A stretch of DNA of 38,668 nt, taken from Didymodactylos carnosus (taxonomy: Eukaryota; Rotifera; Eurotatoria; Philodinida; Philodinidae). The position numbers were made by a program, and so were the translations under genes. Where the stretch lies: positions 1 to 38,668 of the forward strand of contig CAJNOQ010000938.1 of the NCBI GenBank assembly GCA_905250885.1, written 5' to 3'. Below are positions 1 through 10,418 of the stretch, in pieces. The notes beneath the pieces were generated by a model, which ran no database searches, had not been told where the DNA came from, and saw nothing but the letters and a program-made list of their open reading frames with translations. Each line of letters begins with the position of its first letter. Positions within the stretch are counted from its first letter, which is position 1.

Positions 1-357
1 AACTTTTAGAAAATTCTATCTAGGAGGTCGGTTTAGAAGGCCACTCTTAATAGAAGGCCACCCTAAAAAGTTTGATCCGACGGGACACAAGAGAAAGCCA
101 TGCCCTTCTATTCTGGGGGGGGGTTTACTCCACATTGTCATGCATAAACAAGAAAAGAAGTGAAAAATATTTTTTTGTTTTCAGTCGGATTTGTGTGAAA
201 GTTCATGTGCATCAAAGTTTCCCGGAGAAGAGGCTCGTAAAGTGTTCTTTTGCTGTTAATGGAATACTTTATACATTTTTGTATTAACACTACTCCTCTT
301 CCTTTTTCTTCCAGTCTTACAATAAATAAAAGACGGACAGGAAACCCGCCCGACCTA

Positions 358-709
358 CCTTGTTAAACTTCGATGCCCACGCTTCATGTTTCTTTTTCTC
401 GCCACAATAGACATAGATAGAGTTGATTTGTAGAAGAGCATGTACCAGTGGAACGATTTCCTGTCCTAAGTGACCAGAGACAATGAAAGTAATTCGATCC
501 TGTGTCGATCCTTGTATGTATTCTTGACATTCCTCCACACCTTCGAATGTTCGAATGTGGTTTATGGACGATCGAAGCTCCTTCTGCGCTTCGACATTCT
601 CCTGTGAGGAGTTCACTTCAGCATCAAGCCAAAGGAGAGAATAGGTTTCAAGATTGTCACTTTGAGTTGATGCTAATGCTTTTTGTACACCCGCAACGTT
701 GGTTGTCAT
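358..709 (-). CDS. Exon of a bdelloid rotifer-type protein (conserved N-terminal domain)
   Basis: The frame opens at ATG 709 and stays open upstream to about 748. It encodes roughly 117 residues before a good splice donor (AAG|GTAGGT) at about 357. Beyond the donor the frame soon ends, as expected in an intron. Visible motifs: a hydrophobic strand followed by LLWLDAEVN, then a charged stretch around SSINHIRTFE, then DRITFIVSGHLGQEIVP, and finally IYVYCGEKKKHEAWASKFNK. From memory, this succession (LIWLDA, INHL.TFE, VSGRLG.., SIYVYC) marks a domain of unknown function at the start of many predicted bdelloid rotifer proteins, often upstream of ADP-ribosyltransferase or TPR regions. No downstream exon could be recognised between 1 and 300, so the gene is either truncated or spliced beyond the window. 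The domain's function is unknown to me. Identification as a rotifer family is moderately sure; the intron donor is seen directly. Confidence 0.6.
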
Positions 710-1743
710 AATGATTTTCGTTGTATTTGTGCTGCTTCCCTTGCACACTATAAGTTAACTCAAGCATGAAAGCGAACAAAATAATATCATCTACCTGTCA
801 TTTCTCTCCACACGCTGAGCATCGTGACAATGTTTGTTTTCGCTTTGTATTCTTTGTTTGCTCAGGAAAATTAGTTTTCAAAAAATTCCATTTTCACTCT
901 TCTCTCGCAGAATGAAAAAGAGAAGGAAAGAAAATTACGCTTTTCGATATAATCGTCCTGAACAAACAAAGAATGCTAGGCGAAAACAAGCATCGCCACG
1001 ATGCTCAGCGTGTTCGCACACCCCTGTTTCGAGTCATTTCAGGTCCACTACGTGTGTGGAAGCCTAAAAACATCCGGGACATGTTCGTAGCTCCCAGACG
1101 GTGAGATTTCAAAATCTGCGGATGGTTCTAAACGAAAGAGGACACTTTCATCTATCATCCGCGTGCGCCTGAGGTACGGAACGGATAATGCGTCTCCATA
1201 TTTCGCGTCAGTATGAAACATGAAGTAATAATAAAAATGAATTAGTAACTGATTCCACTCTCTCTATGTAAATAACGTGAATCAGATCGATTAAACGTGT
1301 CCACTGACTGTAGGTCGATTTTATTCTAGCGCAACTAAGGACAATCCAACTGCACAACAACTTCCCTTAATCATCCGCGCTTACTGTATTTTTCATAGAT
1401 AGAGAAATGTCCGGTCTATCCAACTGCGAAATGTCGATTTTTCCCGAGTAAAAATGCTTCAGGTACGCTTAAAATACTGTGAAAATTAAAGAGCCTCTTC
1501 TTATGCTATATTACATCAGTAGATATTGGCGAATGAATAAGAGTTTTTGTTTTTGTTGCACCATAAGTTAAGCAGACAAAGTCATAGGAAGAAACAAGAA
1601 TATATAATGATGATAAAACTTTCTCTCATCTACCGTTTCGTGATCTGAAGACAAGCTCGGATGAAAAAGATAGTACCTGCACAGTAGAAAATGGCTCCCC
1701 TCAAAAAAGGACGTTTTTGTCTTACATTCGATCTTGCATGCTA
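710..1743. other. No recognisable gene
   Basis: AT-rich sequence with only short frames on either strand. None shows a motif I recognise. It may hold upstream exons or the promoter of the minus-strand exon at 358-709, but nothing identifies them. Confidence 0.4.
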
Positions 1744-2232
1744 CACTGTAAAAAATAAAGTGTGTAAATGACATACCTAAAGTGAACTCCAAGTCGATTC
1801 ACAGTGATCGTCTAGAATGTGTGGTGTAGGTGTGTAAAATACACATTGAGATGTGACCGTCTATGTTTACACACTGAGACCAATAATAAAGTCTAGTTGT
1901 CTAAACCGTCTGTGCTGGAAATGTCTCAAATTCGTCCATCCGTTGTTCAAATCTATCACATGACGATGTTTTTCTTTTCACTACCTTTTCTTATCCGTTT
2001 TAGCTCGGAGTGATAGTATATATATTTTCAAAGACGGTGATCATGATTCTGAAATCATTTTCTCGTTTGATGCAGTAGTTTGCGAGACAAGCGGAAAATA
2101 AGAATATTTTTTAACACACTGAGTTTTCTACACACTGACGTTGACTGTCTAGGAAAAGTACACACTTTTCGATGCCGAGTGAACGTTTAGGCCATTTTAC
2201 TCACCTAGTAACTCACTTTATTTTTTACAGTG
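1744..2232. mobile_element. 489 bp non-autonomous TIR element (MITE-like)
   Basis: The ends are a perfect 19 bp inverted repeat: CACTGTAAAAAATAAAGTG at 1744-1762 and its reverse complement at 2214-2232. The interior has no coding frame but repeats the short motif ACACACTGA at about 1867, 2115 and 2131, which resembles subterminal repeats. I could not find a clear target duplication next to either end, so the superfamily is undetermined. The perfect terminal repeat at 450 bp separation makes a transposable element the simplest reading. Confidence 0.65.
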
Positions 2233-2409
2233 CACTTTCAGCAAATGTTTACCATATCAAAGAGATTGGTTTTTCCATCTCTAACCGTTTCGGGGTTTTC
2301 CAGAGTCCGAGGTGACCCTCACCCACCCTTCACTGTGGGACACGTTTTTTAAATACACATCACACCAACGGAAGCAACATCTAAACGCAACAATTATTTG
2401 ACTTCCTCA

Positions 2410-2796
2410 ATGTTCTTTTTCAAAGATATAAGATGGACAGTTTATAGAACTTTTTTATCATTCATATATAGTTACTTAAACCATCTGGTTTATCAATTAG
2501 AACCGGAGGAATTTTCTCAAGTATTTTCAATCCTAATTGGGTCATTGCTAACACGAGTATCTCGTCAAGTACCTGTACAACGCTACCGCCGCTCACTACC
2601 ACCTTCGATTCGTGAAGAGATTAAAGTGCTACATAGGCTTCGTAATCGTTATTATAAGAACAAAAATCGTAGCCTTTGGTTATATGACCTGTATCAAGAA
2701 CACAAACATTATGTAAATACTTTAATTGAAAATCACAGAACCGATCAATATCTTAGATTCCTGGATTTGTGCTCTTCTAGTGAATTAGTCGGTTGA
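2410..2796 (+). pseudogene. Possible LINE fragment (linker between endonuclease and RT)
   Basis: The open frame encodes about 128 residues. Its middle resembles the basic linker of jockey/CR1-type LINE polyproteins, where a proline-containing start (RSLPPSIREEIKVLHRLRN) is followed by RYYKNKN and a stretch of tyrosine- and histidine-rich helix. No RT motif (KAFD, GPLLF, FADD) follows downstream and no GDFN endonuclease motif precedes it. If this is a LINE remnant, only the linker survives. The first in-frame ATG is at 2410; an unrelated short coding exon is the alternative. Confidence 0.35.
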
Positions 2797-2932
2797 GATG
2801 CCTTGGTGTTCAGTGTACTAGTTGTAGTTTGCGTAATGCTGGCGGTAGTGCTTGTCGAAACATTGGCGCGTGCATACTCCTCCCAATCGGTAAAACATTT
2901 CTATTTGTCAAAACTAAAATAATCAGTTGAGA

Positions 2933-2948
2933 GACACACACACACACC
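2933..2948. repeat. (CA)n microsatellite
   Basis: A short run of alternating CA dinucleotides within otherwise non-repetitive sequence. Confidence 0.8.
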
Positions 2949-3236
2949 ATGATCTTTACTCGTACAGTTATCATATCAATAGATGGAAATATAGATGTAT
3001 TTGCCCAGAGCTTACTGAATGAGTTCTGCTTTCCGGTCAATTCGACTATCATAATACCTAAAGCGTTTGAGAAATGCTTCTCGTACTTCGTAAAAATTAT
3101 ATATTAGGATTAGTAGTAGAGGATGAGTATGGGTGCGTTTTAAGTGAGTTGACTGCGGGGATGCGACACCTAGCGAGAGTTATATGTCGGTTTTTTTCTA
3201 GTTTCATGTTTAGCATTGATAGCCAAAGGGCAGAGA

Positions 3237-3554
3237 ATGTTGCATAAAGTGCATATTGACGATGAAATATGCGCTTCACTTCAACCAATCGCATCAAAAA
3301 CTGTTAAAAATCGATCTCTCAATCATTCTCAATATCTACAACACCGTGATCGTTCACATTTTTTCTATTATCTACGTCAAAAGAGAAAACAACGTCATTT
3401 TCAACATGGTCGAATTCCTACACATCGTCAACAAGAACACGTAAAAGAAATAAAAAGAAGTAATCAAGAACAAAAAAGAGAAATATTTTTTCCATATATA
3501 AATGGTTCATTAAAAAATGGAAATAAATTAATTTCAGCAATCATCGGATCATGA
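3237..3554 (+). other. Unrecognised basic open frame, possible exon fragment
   Basis: 105 codons from ATG 3237, ending in TGA. The encoded peptide is rich in K, R, H and Q (for example FFYYLRQKRKQRH), with no recognised domain. It overlaps another frame (3256-3444), and either could be chance in AT-rich sequence. It is listed only because it is the longest frame between 2.8 and 4.3 kb; no splice sites or homology support it. Confidence 0.15.
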
Positions 3555-4328
3555 ATCGCTCGTAACATATCGGGCAAAATATAAAGAGTGAAACAGATGA
3601 GGTACGTCTTCGCTTTAAATCAGGAAGCGATTGTGCTGATCTTTTAGCTTGGTTAAAGACGAATATATTCATCGTCAATGAATATATAATAACGATGAAT
3701 CATCGATATTTATAGCTATCTGAATGTGTAAGACAATCAAACGAGATATATTCTCGTCGCTAGACTTGATAAGGTACATAAGAAATTGTAAACAAAAGGT
3801 TAGAGATAGATATTTTATTTAAACAATCTACTATATTGAATATTTAAAGATTGATTGATATTAAAGATGGAGGAGATACAACAATATGAAAAAGAGAAGG
3901 AACATGCTAAAACGAAGAAGAATATATCATTTTATTCTGTCTTAAATAATGGCGAATAATTGTTTCCATCATTCTGACATCGTGCATGGTGTCAGCACAT
4001 GTGCTGATGGATGGACACCATCAAACTTATATTCAATTGGAATGTCTGGGTGAATTGTATTAAATTTCATTTTAACAGCTAATTGAGTTAGTTGTATAGC
4101 AAGAGCACTCCGAATTTAGGGTCTTTTTATGTAACTGCGTATGTATATAAAAATTATTATAAAATAAAATGTTTTGTAAGAATAGAATACAGGAATAATC
4201 TCAGAAAAAGAAATATTAGATTATATTCTCCAAAACAAGTACAAATATCTGTTACTTAACTGAGTAGTATTGATCATAACACATATATACCACCCTACCA
4301 CTTTGTCCACGATAAAAATTTATTTTTC
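3555..4328. other. No recognisable gene
   Basis: AT-rich sequence without coding frames or long repeats. A small inverted repeat (ATTCATCGT at about 3668 and ACGATGAAT at about 3693) is the only structure seen. Confidence 0.4.
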
Positions 4329-4824
4329 CACAGAAACTTTGAGAATGACCACTAGAATTTGAGTCCCACACACGAGAATTTTAGTCTTTTAAACGAGAAT
4401 TGTTCATCTCGTACGGGTATTCAGAGTGATCCTATCAGTTTCTTCACGAGAGTTACTACGCATCAGGCCAGATTCAAATTTTATAAGTTTTTCGTAATTT
4501 CAATAATTGTCATACTTTCACAGTAATCTTGAGTCCGATTATTCCCAGAACCTTGATAGAGCTCATAATTCCCAGAAACTAGGATAGCTTAATTCATCGG
4601 CGTTTGCATTTTGCATTGTGTACTATGTGTTATGCATTACAATAGCACTTCGATTAGCGGATCCAATTATGCGCCGTATTTCTTTCACGACACCAATGGA
4701 ATCCCCCGGTTACATTCTTCAGGAGAATTTTACTTCTCCAAAATTTTGAGAATTATCTTCTTACTTCCTCTCATACGAGGAGGATGCACTAAAACTCTCG
4801 TGGTAATTCTCAAAGTTCCTGTAT
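4329..4824. mobile_element. Inverted-repeat element of about 496 bp
   Basis: The terminal 35 bp or so are inverted repeats at roughly 80% identity: the left end carries AACTTTGAGAAT and ACCACTAGAATTT, and the right end, reverse-complemented, carries AACTTTGAGAAT and ACCACGAGAGTTT. The interior is littered with variants of CGAGAATT and with two near-copies of TTCCCAGAA(C/A). It has no coding capacity. I infer an old MITE-like element; no target duplication was identified. Confidence 0.5.
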
Positions 4825-5129
4825 AAGTGAAGTTCTCGTTTGAGCGGGTAAAACTCTCGGGAAATCATATGTACAACATATGTACAGTTCTCTGAATCTT
4901 GATATGAAACAACAATCGTTTCCGCTAATGGTTAACAATATTTTTTGATGAATTTTTTCCTTTTAAACTGCTTAATACAATTTGTGCTATGATAAGCCAT
5001 GTTCAACAACTCTATCTTAGAGCATACATAAATGACGTTGTTGATACAGTTACTGTCCTTGTATGTCTTAGTTAAACTGTTGGTTGTTTTACTTAAATAG
5101 TTTGCCGCAAATAATAATTGGAAAGCGAT

Positions 5130-5999
5130 TTACAACACATACAAAGATGGTAAATATATATTCTCTAATATTGCACGCTGTTTTGCACTATCGGGTGGTA
5201 TTTCCATTAGTCCAATTAGATCATTTTCTTCTTCTGTTAATGAATTTTCAATATTATTACCTTGAAAATAATCATAGGGTGATAAACTTGTTCGAATCAT
5301 GCGTATACGTCTAATTTTTGATCCTGATATGTTAAATGAAAATAATAACACAACAATAGCGCAATTACACTTGCTACTTCAGTTAGTGATAGCGGTGCAT
5401 TGTTTTGACGATTTCTATTCAAGACATCTTCCAATTCTCTTATAAAACTTCGAGACGCACATGTTAAATTTACTACTGTAGTAAACCAGTCATTACTTAT
5501 TGTAAAATATATACACGTTCGAAGCATAGTTTCAATCGATCTTTGTTCAGTATTTTTACCAAGTTAACCATAGTTCCATATGTAATTAATCATTGTTTCT
5601 GGTGTTGGTACAACCGTATATAATAAACGTTTACATAAATTTGATTTAGGAATTAAGAATTTTATATCGATCTTTTTTTATACCAATTTTATCGTCCAAC
5701 CCTACTTTATCCGTTTTGAATCGTCGAGGATTACACGCACCAATAAATAACATATTCTCTGGTAATTTCTTACCCAATAATGTACGTTCACACATTATCT
5801 CTTTTACTAGGCCAATATTTTCATTTGTATTAACCTTATCAAAAAATAACCACGGATTTCATTGCTCTTGTTTCATGTTCAATCAAGATTTCAATTATTT
5901 TTCCACTACTTATACCGGCATGAATGGAAAAAGTAGCTAATTCATCATCTAAAACTTTCTGACATAAAAAACTGATTAAAACAGTTTTACCACAGCCTA
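5130..5999 (-). pseudogene. RNF213-like: RNF213-like AAA+ ATPase fragment, broken
   Basis: Read on the minus strand across two frameshifts and a stop, the segment follows the AAA module of RNF213/mysterin-type giant E3 ligases. Walker A is TGCGKTVLISFLCQ at about 5999-5958, followed by FSIHAGISSGKIIE. The Walker B strand is WLFFDKVNTNENIGLVKEI at about 5850, then CERTLLGKKLPENMLFIGAC and NPRR. The later block has LLYTVVPTPETMINYIWNYG and, after an in-frame TAA, SLTEVASVIALLLCYYF. Homology begins just after a splice-acceptor-like TTTTCACTTTAG (about 6000), so an upstream exon is probably lost. The Walker B acidic pair is D-K instead of D-E, which would abolish hydrolysis at that site. Full-length family members have thousands of residues; about 280 codons are represented here. 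Family assignment is from motif memory. Confidence 0.7.
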
Positions 6000-6529
6000 A
6001 AGTGAAAATAAAAAAAGACATCGAAATAATTACCAGTAACAAACGTTGCCATTTGCAGCAGGGCAGTTCATTCAAATCTAGAATCTGGTGCAGCATACAC
6101 TAGAGTCAGAACAACATTTAGAATTGAGTAGGTTAAACAAAATCGAACAATAATAATAAAAGTTGAGTAGAAAAGGCATATTCAAATTAAGCAGAAGTGA
6201 ATCCAGTAGAACTGTAGTGGGAAGAAGAAGATTGTACGGATATGAAGGTCTTACGAGAGGACCAGGCGAACTGTCACATCGGTTTTTCAGCCACAACTAG
6301 TGGGTTACAGATTATCAACTATGCTGAATCCGAATATCATAGTGGTAGATGCCCAGGTGCCTTGAAGAGCGGTTTTCTGGGAAACTAATTTCTTCTTATT
6401 TCTGTAACTTTGAGCTGAAAGTGAACATTTAGGGCTTTTCTTGTAAATTCTATAACTTTGCAAAGAAAGGTTGTGTAGAGCTGGGAGATGTCTCATCTTA
6501 ATCAGAAATTTGCGCGCTACAATTATGTC
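6000..6529. other. No recognisable gene
   Basis: Short frames only. The sequence next to the RNF213-like fragment (6048-6096) does not continue that protein in a way I recognise. Confidence 0.35.
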
Positions 6530-6835
6530 CCATTAAGAAAGGTTTTAGTTGCTCAACTGTGACACAATGTCGATTACTGAAGTAGCTCGAGAACCACTCG
6601 AGTAATTTATCTGACATTTCCTTTTTCTTTAAGTTGTAAAGTAAAGCGGCGTGCTAGACCTTATCACACGCTTTCGGGTTATCAGGAAGAGTAAAATTAA
6701 GCAAGAGTAAAATTACTCTTATCTACGTTTCCACTAATCTCATATACAAGGTCGACTAATTGATTCACTGTCGAGTCGCCTTGTATGAAACTTGACTGGA
6801 GCGGTGTTAACAATTTATGTTTTTTCAATGATCAT
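6530..6835 (-). pseudogene. LINE reverse transcriptase fragment
   Basis: On the minus strand one frame reads LTPLQSSFIQGDSTVNQLVD, the counterpart of the LINE RT motif QsGFr.g.ST..qL. It is followed, in another frame, by DNPKACDKV and HAALLYNLKK, the counterpart of FLDFSKAFDKVWHdaLLyKL, then LLEWFSSYFSNR. A TAG replaces the tryptophan after DKV. Only RT motifs around blocks 2-3 are present. It is a short, dead scrap of a jockey/CR1-like LINE. Confidence 0.65.
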
Positions 6836-7499
6836 ATAATTTATTGAAAACTAAACGCTCTAAAAGGAGCGGGCTCGCGTTTCCACTGCTTTTAGCCAGA
6901 AGAACTGAACCAACTAGTACATGGGCTATAGCCACACGCTGTATATTTAAGGAGAAACCATTTATATTCGAACATCCCCTATCTAGTGATCACTCTCGGG
7001 ATTGGCGGAAAACGCAGAAGAGTAAAATGTCGACAAAAAAGTTCCCTTGACTTTAGTGCAGGGTCTTACAAAATGGTTGTCTGTGTGTTTGTGTGTGTGT
7101 GCGCAAAATACGGAAAAATGGCTGTCAGATATTCTATGGATAAGCGAATCACAAGAGACAACAGTAGAAAATTATTTTTTACATAAGAGAGAAAATAATC
7201 AAAGAGATCATCTGAAATATTTACTGATGCAAAGACGTAAACAGCTCAGCAACCGTTTTCTGTGGGCCGGGAGTAGATGTCGCCAGATAGCAGTCAACTG
7301 TGACAATACAGAAAAAGTGGTTTACGGGTAATAAAATTGATAGTGTATAGATAATCTATTATAACGAATCGATCAGAAATACTTCCAACCTCCTTGGGGT
7401 CTGCAGAGGGTGTGCAGAAAACCTTTTAAGTTTATATTACATTAGATGGTTTTTTGGTGGAATCACAGAAGTTCATAGCGTTTCTGATCTATACTGGTT
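6836..7499. other. No recognisable gene; GT microsatellite
   Basis: Overlapping plus-strand frames of 66-94 codons at 6844-7331 have no recognised motif and look like chance. An impure (GT)n run lies at about 7080-7102. Confidence 0.35.
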
Positions 7500-7836
7500 G
7501 CGAACGCCGACAGAAGGGAAGCGTGAGCATTTTGAATTCAGAAATAGTTTTAGACCTTTTGAGATTTTTGCTCTATTTATATTAGTTTACGAACCTTACA
7601 CATGAAAACAGAAAAAGATCCAGAAGATGTCTTAGGTAGGTTTCCAGCGAGCGCCGACCGAAGGGAGGCGTGAGCATTGTTTTTAATTCAGAATTATGTT
7701 TAGACCTCTAGAGATTCTTGATTTATATATTAATATCAGACTACGAACCTCATACATAAAAAATGAACAAAACTTCAGAAGGTGCCTTAATTAGGCCCCC
7801 AGCGAGCGCCGAACGAAGGGAGGCATGAGCATTGTG
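7500..7836. repeat. Three diverged repeat units, period about 150 bp
   Basis: The motif GCGARCGCCGAMMGAAGGGA followed by RGCRTGAGCATT occurs at 7500, 7647 and 7802. The intervening sequences of units 1 and 2 are also alike (AATTCAGAA, TTTAGACCT, GAGATT, ACGAACCT, ACATAAAA, CAGAAG). Spacing is 147 and 155 bp. The GC-rich heads stand out against the AT-rich background. Origin unknown; units 1 and 2 look like old tandem duplicates. Confidence 0.7.
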
Positions 7837-7839
7837 TTC

Positions 7840-8997
7840 TATTTAAAAGTCCCCAAAGGACGTTCGCTTGCGCAGATCCAACTTAATAAAGTCAAGGGGC
7901 CGAGCGAGTGGAAACGAGCGTTACTTTGTAGGAAAAGGTCAAAAGAGCGTTACTTTGTCGAAAGACAAATAGCGAATGTTTAATCAATGAGAAGGAAAAT
8001 GTCGATCGCGAAACAGTATTGGATAAGAAAGTGAATTAACAGGAAAACGTCGAAAGGATAATAGCGAAAGTCGAATGTAGATGAAAGATGTCTATATCTT
8101 ATGTTATTTTATCTTCACAGTTGTTATTGGTTGTTACTAGAACAGAATCATTCCTTTATCTTCGTCGACTGAACTTTCTCCATCGAGGGTGATCGTCTAT
8201 GTAGTCGGTATTTAATCCAGTTATTCTACGACTTTACATTAGAGAACTAGCAAATAAGGAGTTATCTCTTTCTTCAAAAGATATCGCAATGCAGGCATTG
8301 CCACATATGTAACTATAGAAGAAAATAGATTTTTTTCTCTTGCGTTCGCTTCATACTTTGATACGGAACGGAAAGTTTATAGTGAGAGTGAGGGGTAAAA
8401 ATGAAATCAATGCAAAGCAGCTATTACATGGCTTTGGACTGTTACTCGGCGGATCAAAAAAATGAGATGAGGAACTGACATTTACGTCCATTTTTCTTTT
8501 CTCTGTGATTTAATTGGAATTTTTTTATCATCTACAATCCGTTCCAAATAGTCAGACCGCTGGTTGCTTTTTGAATAACTTTTGACAGGAATGAGATAGA
8601 GGCCTGCGATTTTCGCTGTTCAATAGCCAAGACTTGAGCAGAACTTTTCACAAGCGGAAACAACTTTTGAAAAAATTCCAGAGATCGGATTTTCAGAGGA
8701 TCTTTGGAAAACCAGCTCCGTTCTCAGAAAACTAACATACAATGTTAGTAATTTTTTTGCATGCGTAGATAGTTCGGACGTTACTCTACAAAATTATGCA
8801 ACTCCCGGCTCTCTAGCTATCGTCGTTCGGGCAGGGCTCGCTTTCCCCGAGCACGTGTCTATCTCCGAGCAGACATCTCTGGGAATCTCAAAATGCCATG
8901 GACTATAGGTAATCGACTACGCTGAGCATTAGTGGCAACATTTGTTTTTGTGGTATGCGTGCAAATGTACTACTCTTAGAGAAATTCAATAACCTGT
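7840..8997. other. No recognisable gene
   Basis: No frame above about 60 codons and no repeat longer than a few bases, apart from GAGCGTTACTTTGT seen twice at 7917-7960. Confidence 0.4.
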
Positions 8998-9069
8998 AGC
9001 AGATTGATTCGATGCGATATCTTGTCGATGGTACAGCAATTTCGTTTTTCCTACCTTGATCGGATAATG

Positions 9070-9240
9070 TCATTTGAATATGAAACTTATAAATATGTTT
9101 AACACCTGTTCGATTTCTTTATTTGTTTTTCTAATGGCACACAAACATAAACCGTCATGAAATGATGATTTGACAAAAAAGAGCTCAGCATTATAGCACT
9201 TTTTCATCGTTCTATTTACCAAAGTTCCTTTTACAGACAT
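9070..9240 (-). CDS. 56-residue open frame downstream of the 44-residue frame
   Basis: ATG 9240, stop at 9070. The peptide begins MSVKGTLVNRTMKKCYNAE and continues FFVKSSFHDGLCLCAIRKTN. The right arm carries the same sequence, but there one extra G in the run after GTAAAAG shifts the frame and the SINE-like insertion at 10143 splits it. The left arm therefore keeps the ancestral arrangement. The two frames in this arm could be parts of one gene. No domain recognised. Confidence 0.3.
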   Translation of the reverse strand: MSVKGTLVNRTMKKCYNAELFFVKSSFHDGLCLCAIRKTNKEIEQVLNIFISFIFK

Positions 9241-9405
9241 TATTCCCCCACCTGTGTTAATCTTATACCGAAAAAAACAATTGATCTTTTCTTTTATATA
9301 AAAACAAAAGACTAACACTAGAATATCTGGTTCTATATTCAAAATAATAACATAAGGTCTGCTTATTTATAATGAATAATGTCCTAAAACATGAATAAGA
9401 AAGCT

Positions 9406-9540
9406 TTATCTCAATATTTCAGCAGTCGAATAAAACATACGAATTAATTCCGAATCTTGACGTAATCGTTTCGCCATTTCAATATTATCACCATCAGTTT
9501 CTTTTATGACGTTCATTAAATATTCCAAATATTCAAACAT
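9406..9540 (-). CDS. 44-residue open frame, left arm of the palindrome
   Basis: ATG at 9540, TAA at 9406. The peptide starts MFEYLEYLMNVIKETDGDN, is acidic at the start, becomes basic (MAKRLRQDSEL) and ends FYSTAEILR. It is paired with an almost identical frame on the other arm. An AG lies just upstream of the shared leader CAAGGTAGT, so it could be an internal exon boundary. I do not recognise the family. Differences between the arms include several amino-acid changes, so there is no strong sign of purifying selection. Confidence 0.4.
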   Translation of the reverse strand: MFEYLEYLMNVIKETDGDNIEMAKRLRQDSELIRMFYSTAEILR

Positions 9541-9657
9541 ACTACCTTGCTCACATATTAATCATATGACAATTTTTTTTGAACAACAATACAAAATCAG
9601 GTAGAATTTATTGGGAATGTTAGAAATAATTACTCTCGTTTTTTGTAGCAAGGTAGT

Positions 9658-9792
9658 ATGTTTGAATATTTCGAATATTTAATGAACGTCATAAAAGAAA
9701 CTGATGGTGATGATATTGAAATGGCGAAACGATCACGTCAAGATTCGGAGTTAATTCGTATGTTTTATTCGACTGCTGAAACATTCAAATAA
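9658..9792 (+). CDS. 44-residue open frame, right arm of the palindrome
   Basis: This is the inverted copy of the frame at 9406-9540, starting ATG 9658 and ending TAA 9790-9792. It keeps the whole length, with changes such as L to F at residue 5, N to D at 19, L to S at 25, and a different last few residues (TFK for ILR). A pyrimidine-rich acceptor-like TCGTTTTTTGTAG sits ten bases before the ATG and lies in the non-palindromic spacer, so only this copy has it. Function unknown. Confidence 0.4.
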   Translation: MFEYFEYLMNVIKETDGDDIEMAKRSRQDSELIRMFYSTAETFK

Positions 9793-10142
9793 AGTTTCCT
9801 TATTTATGTTTTAGGACATTATTCATTATAAATAAACCGGCTTTATGTTATTATTTTTGAATAAAGAACTAAATATTCTAGTGTTATTCTTTTGTTTTTT
9901 GATAAAATCAAATTTCTAATTTGAACTAAATCGTGATTCATTTTACTATTCAATATCGGTCATTTTGCACGACTATGTAAAGGAAAAGATCAATTTTTTT
10001 TGGTACAAGATTGACACAGGTGGGGGAATAATGTCTGTAAAAGGGAACTTTGGTAAATAGAACGATGAAGAAATGCTATAATGCTGGGCTTTTTTTTGTC
10101 AAATCATCATTTCATGACGGTTTATGTTTGTGTGCCATTAGA

Positions 10143-10418
10143 AAAACAAATGAAGAAACAAAAAACATACCAAAAACAACATTACTACTGATAACATCGA
10201 GTTGATTGCACAACTTCAATCGTTGTACAGAATATAGATACAAAACGGTGAATTTAGTTTTGTAGTTTACTACAAAGCTAAGTTCACATGTTCGAATCTC
10301 TATTCATACAAAAATTGATTTTGTGTTTTTCGATAATTTTAGTTAGAATACTATAATGGAATATTCTTCAGCTTGTATTCTGACAGAATAAAGCTATAAA
10401 ACAAAACAAATGAAGAAA
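10143..10418 (+). mobile_element. SINE-like insertion with 16 bp target duplication
   Basis: The 16 bp AAAACAAATGAAGAAA stands at 10143-10158 and again at 10403-10418, flanking 244 bp that are absent from the otherwise matching left arm of the palindrome (which keeps a single near-copy of the site). This empty-site comparison proves an insertion. The insert contains GTTCGAATCTC at about 10292, close to the RNA polymerase III B-box consensus GGTTCGANTCC, with a possible degenerate A-box about 45 bp upstream. Long target duplication plus a B-box suggests a tRNA-derived SINE mobilised by LINE machinery. The tRNA link is tentative; the insertion is firm. Confidence 0.7.

Noticed and set aside
7080-7102. 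Telomeric repeat (TGTGGG-type) suggesting a chromosome end
   Set aside because: The run is a simple GT microsatellite without the GGG component. No telomeric array is present in the window.
10280-10310. Functional tRNA gene around GTTCGAATCTC
   Set aside because: No acceptor stem or anticodon arm can be folded around it; only a B-box-like word is present.
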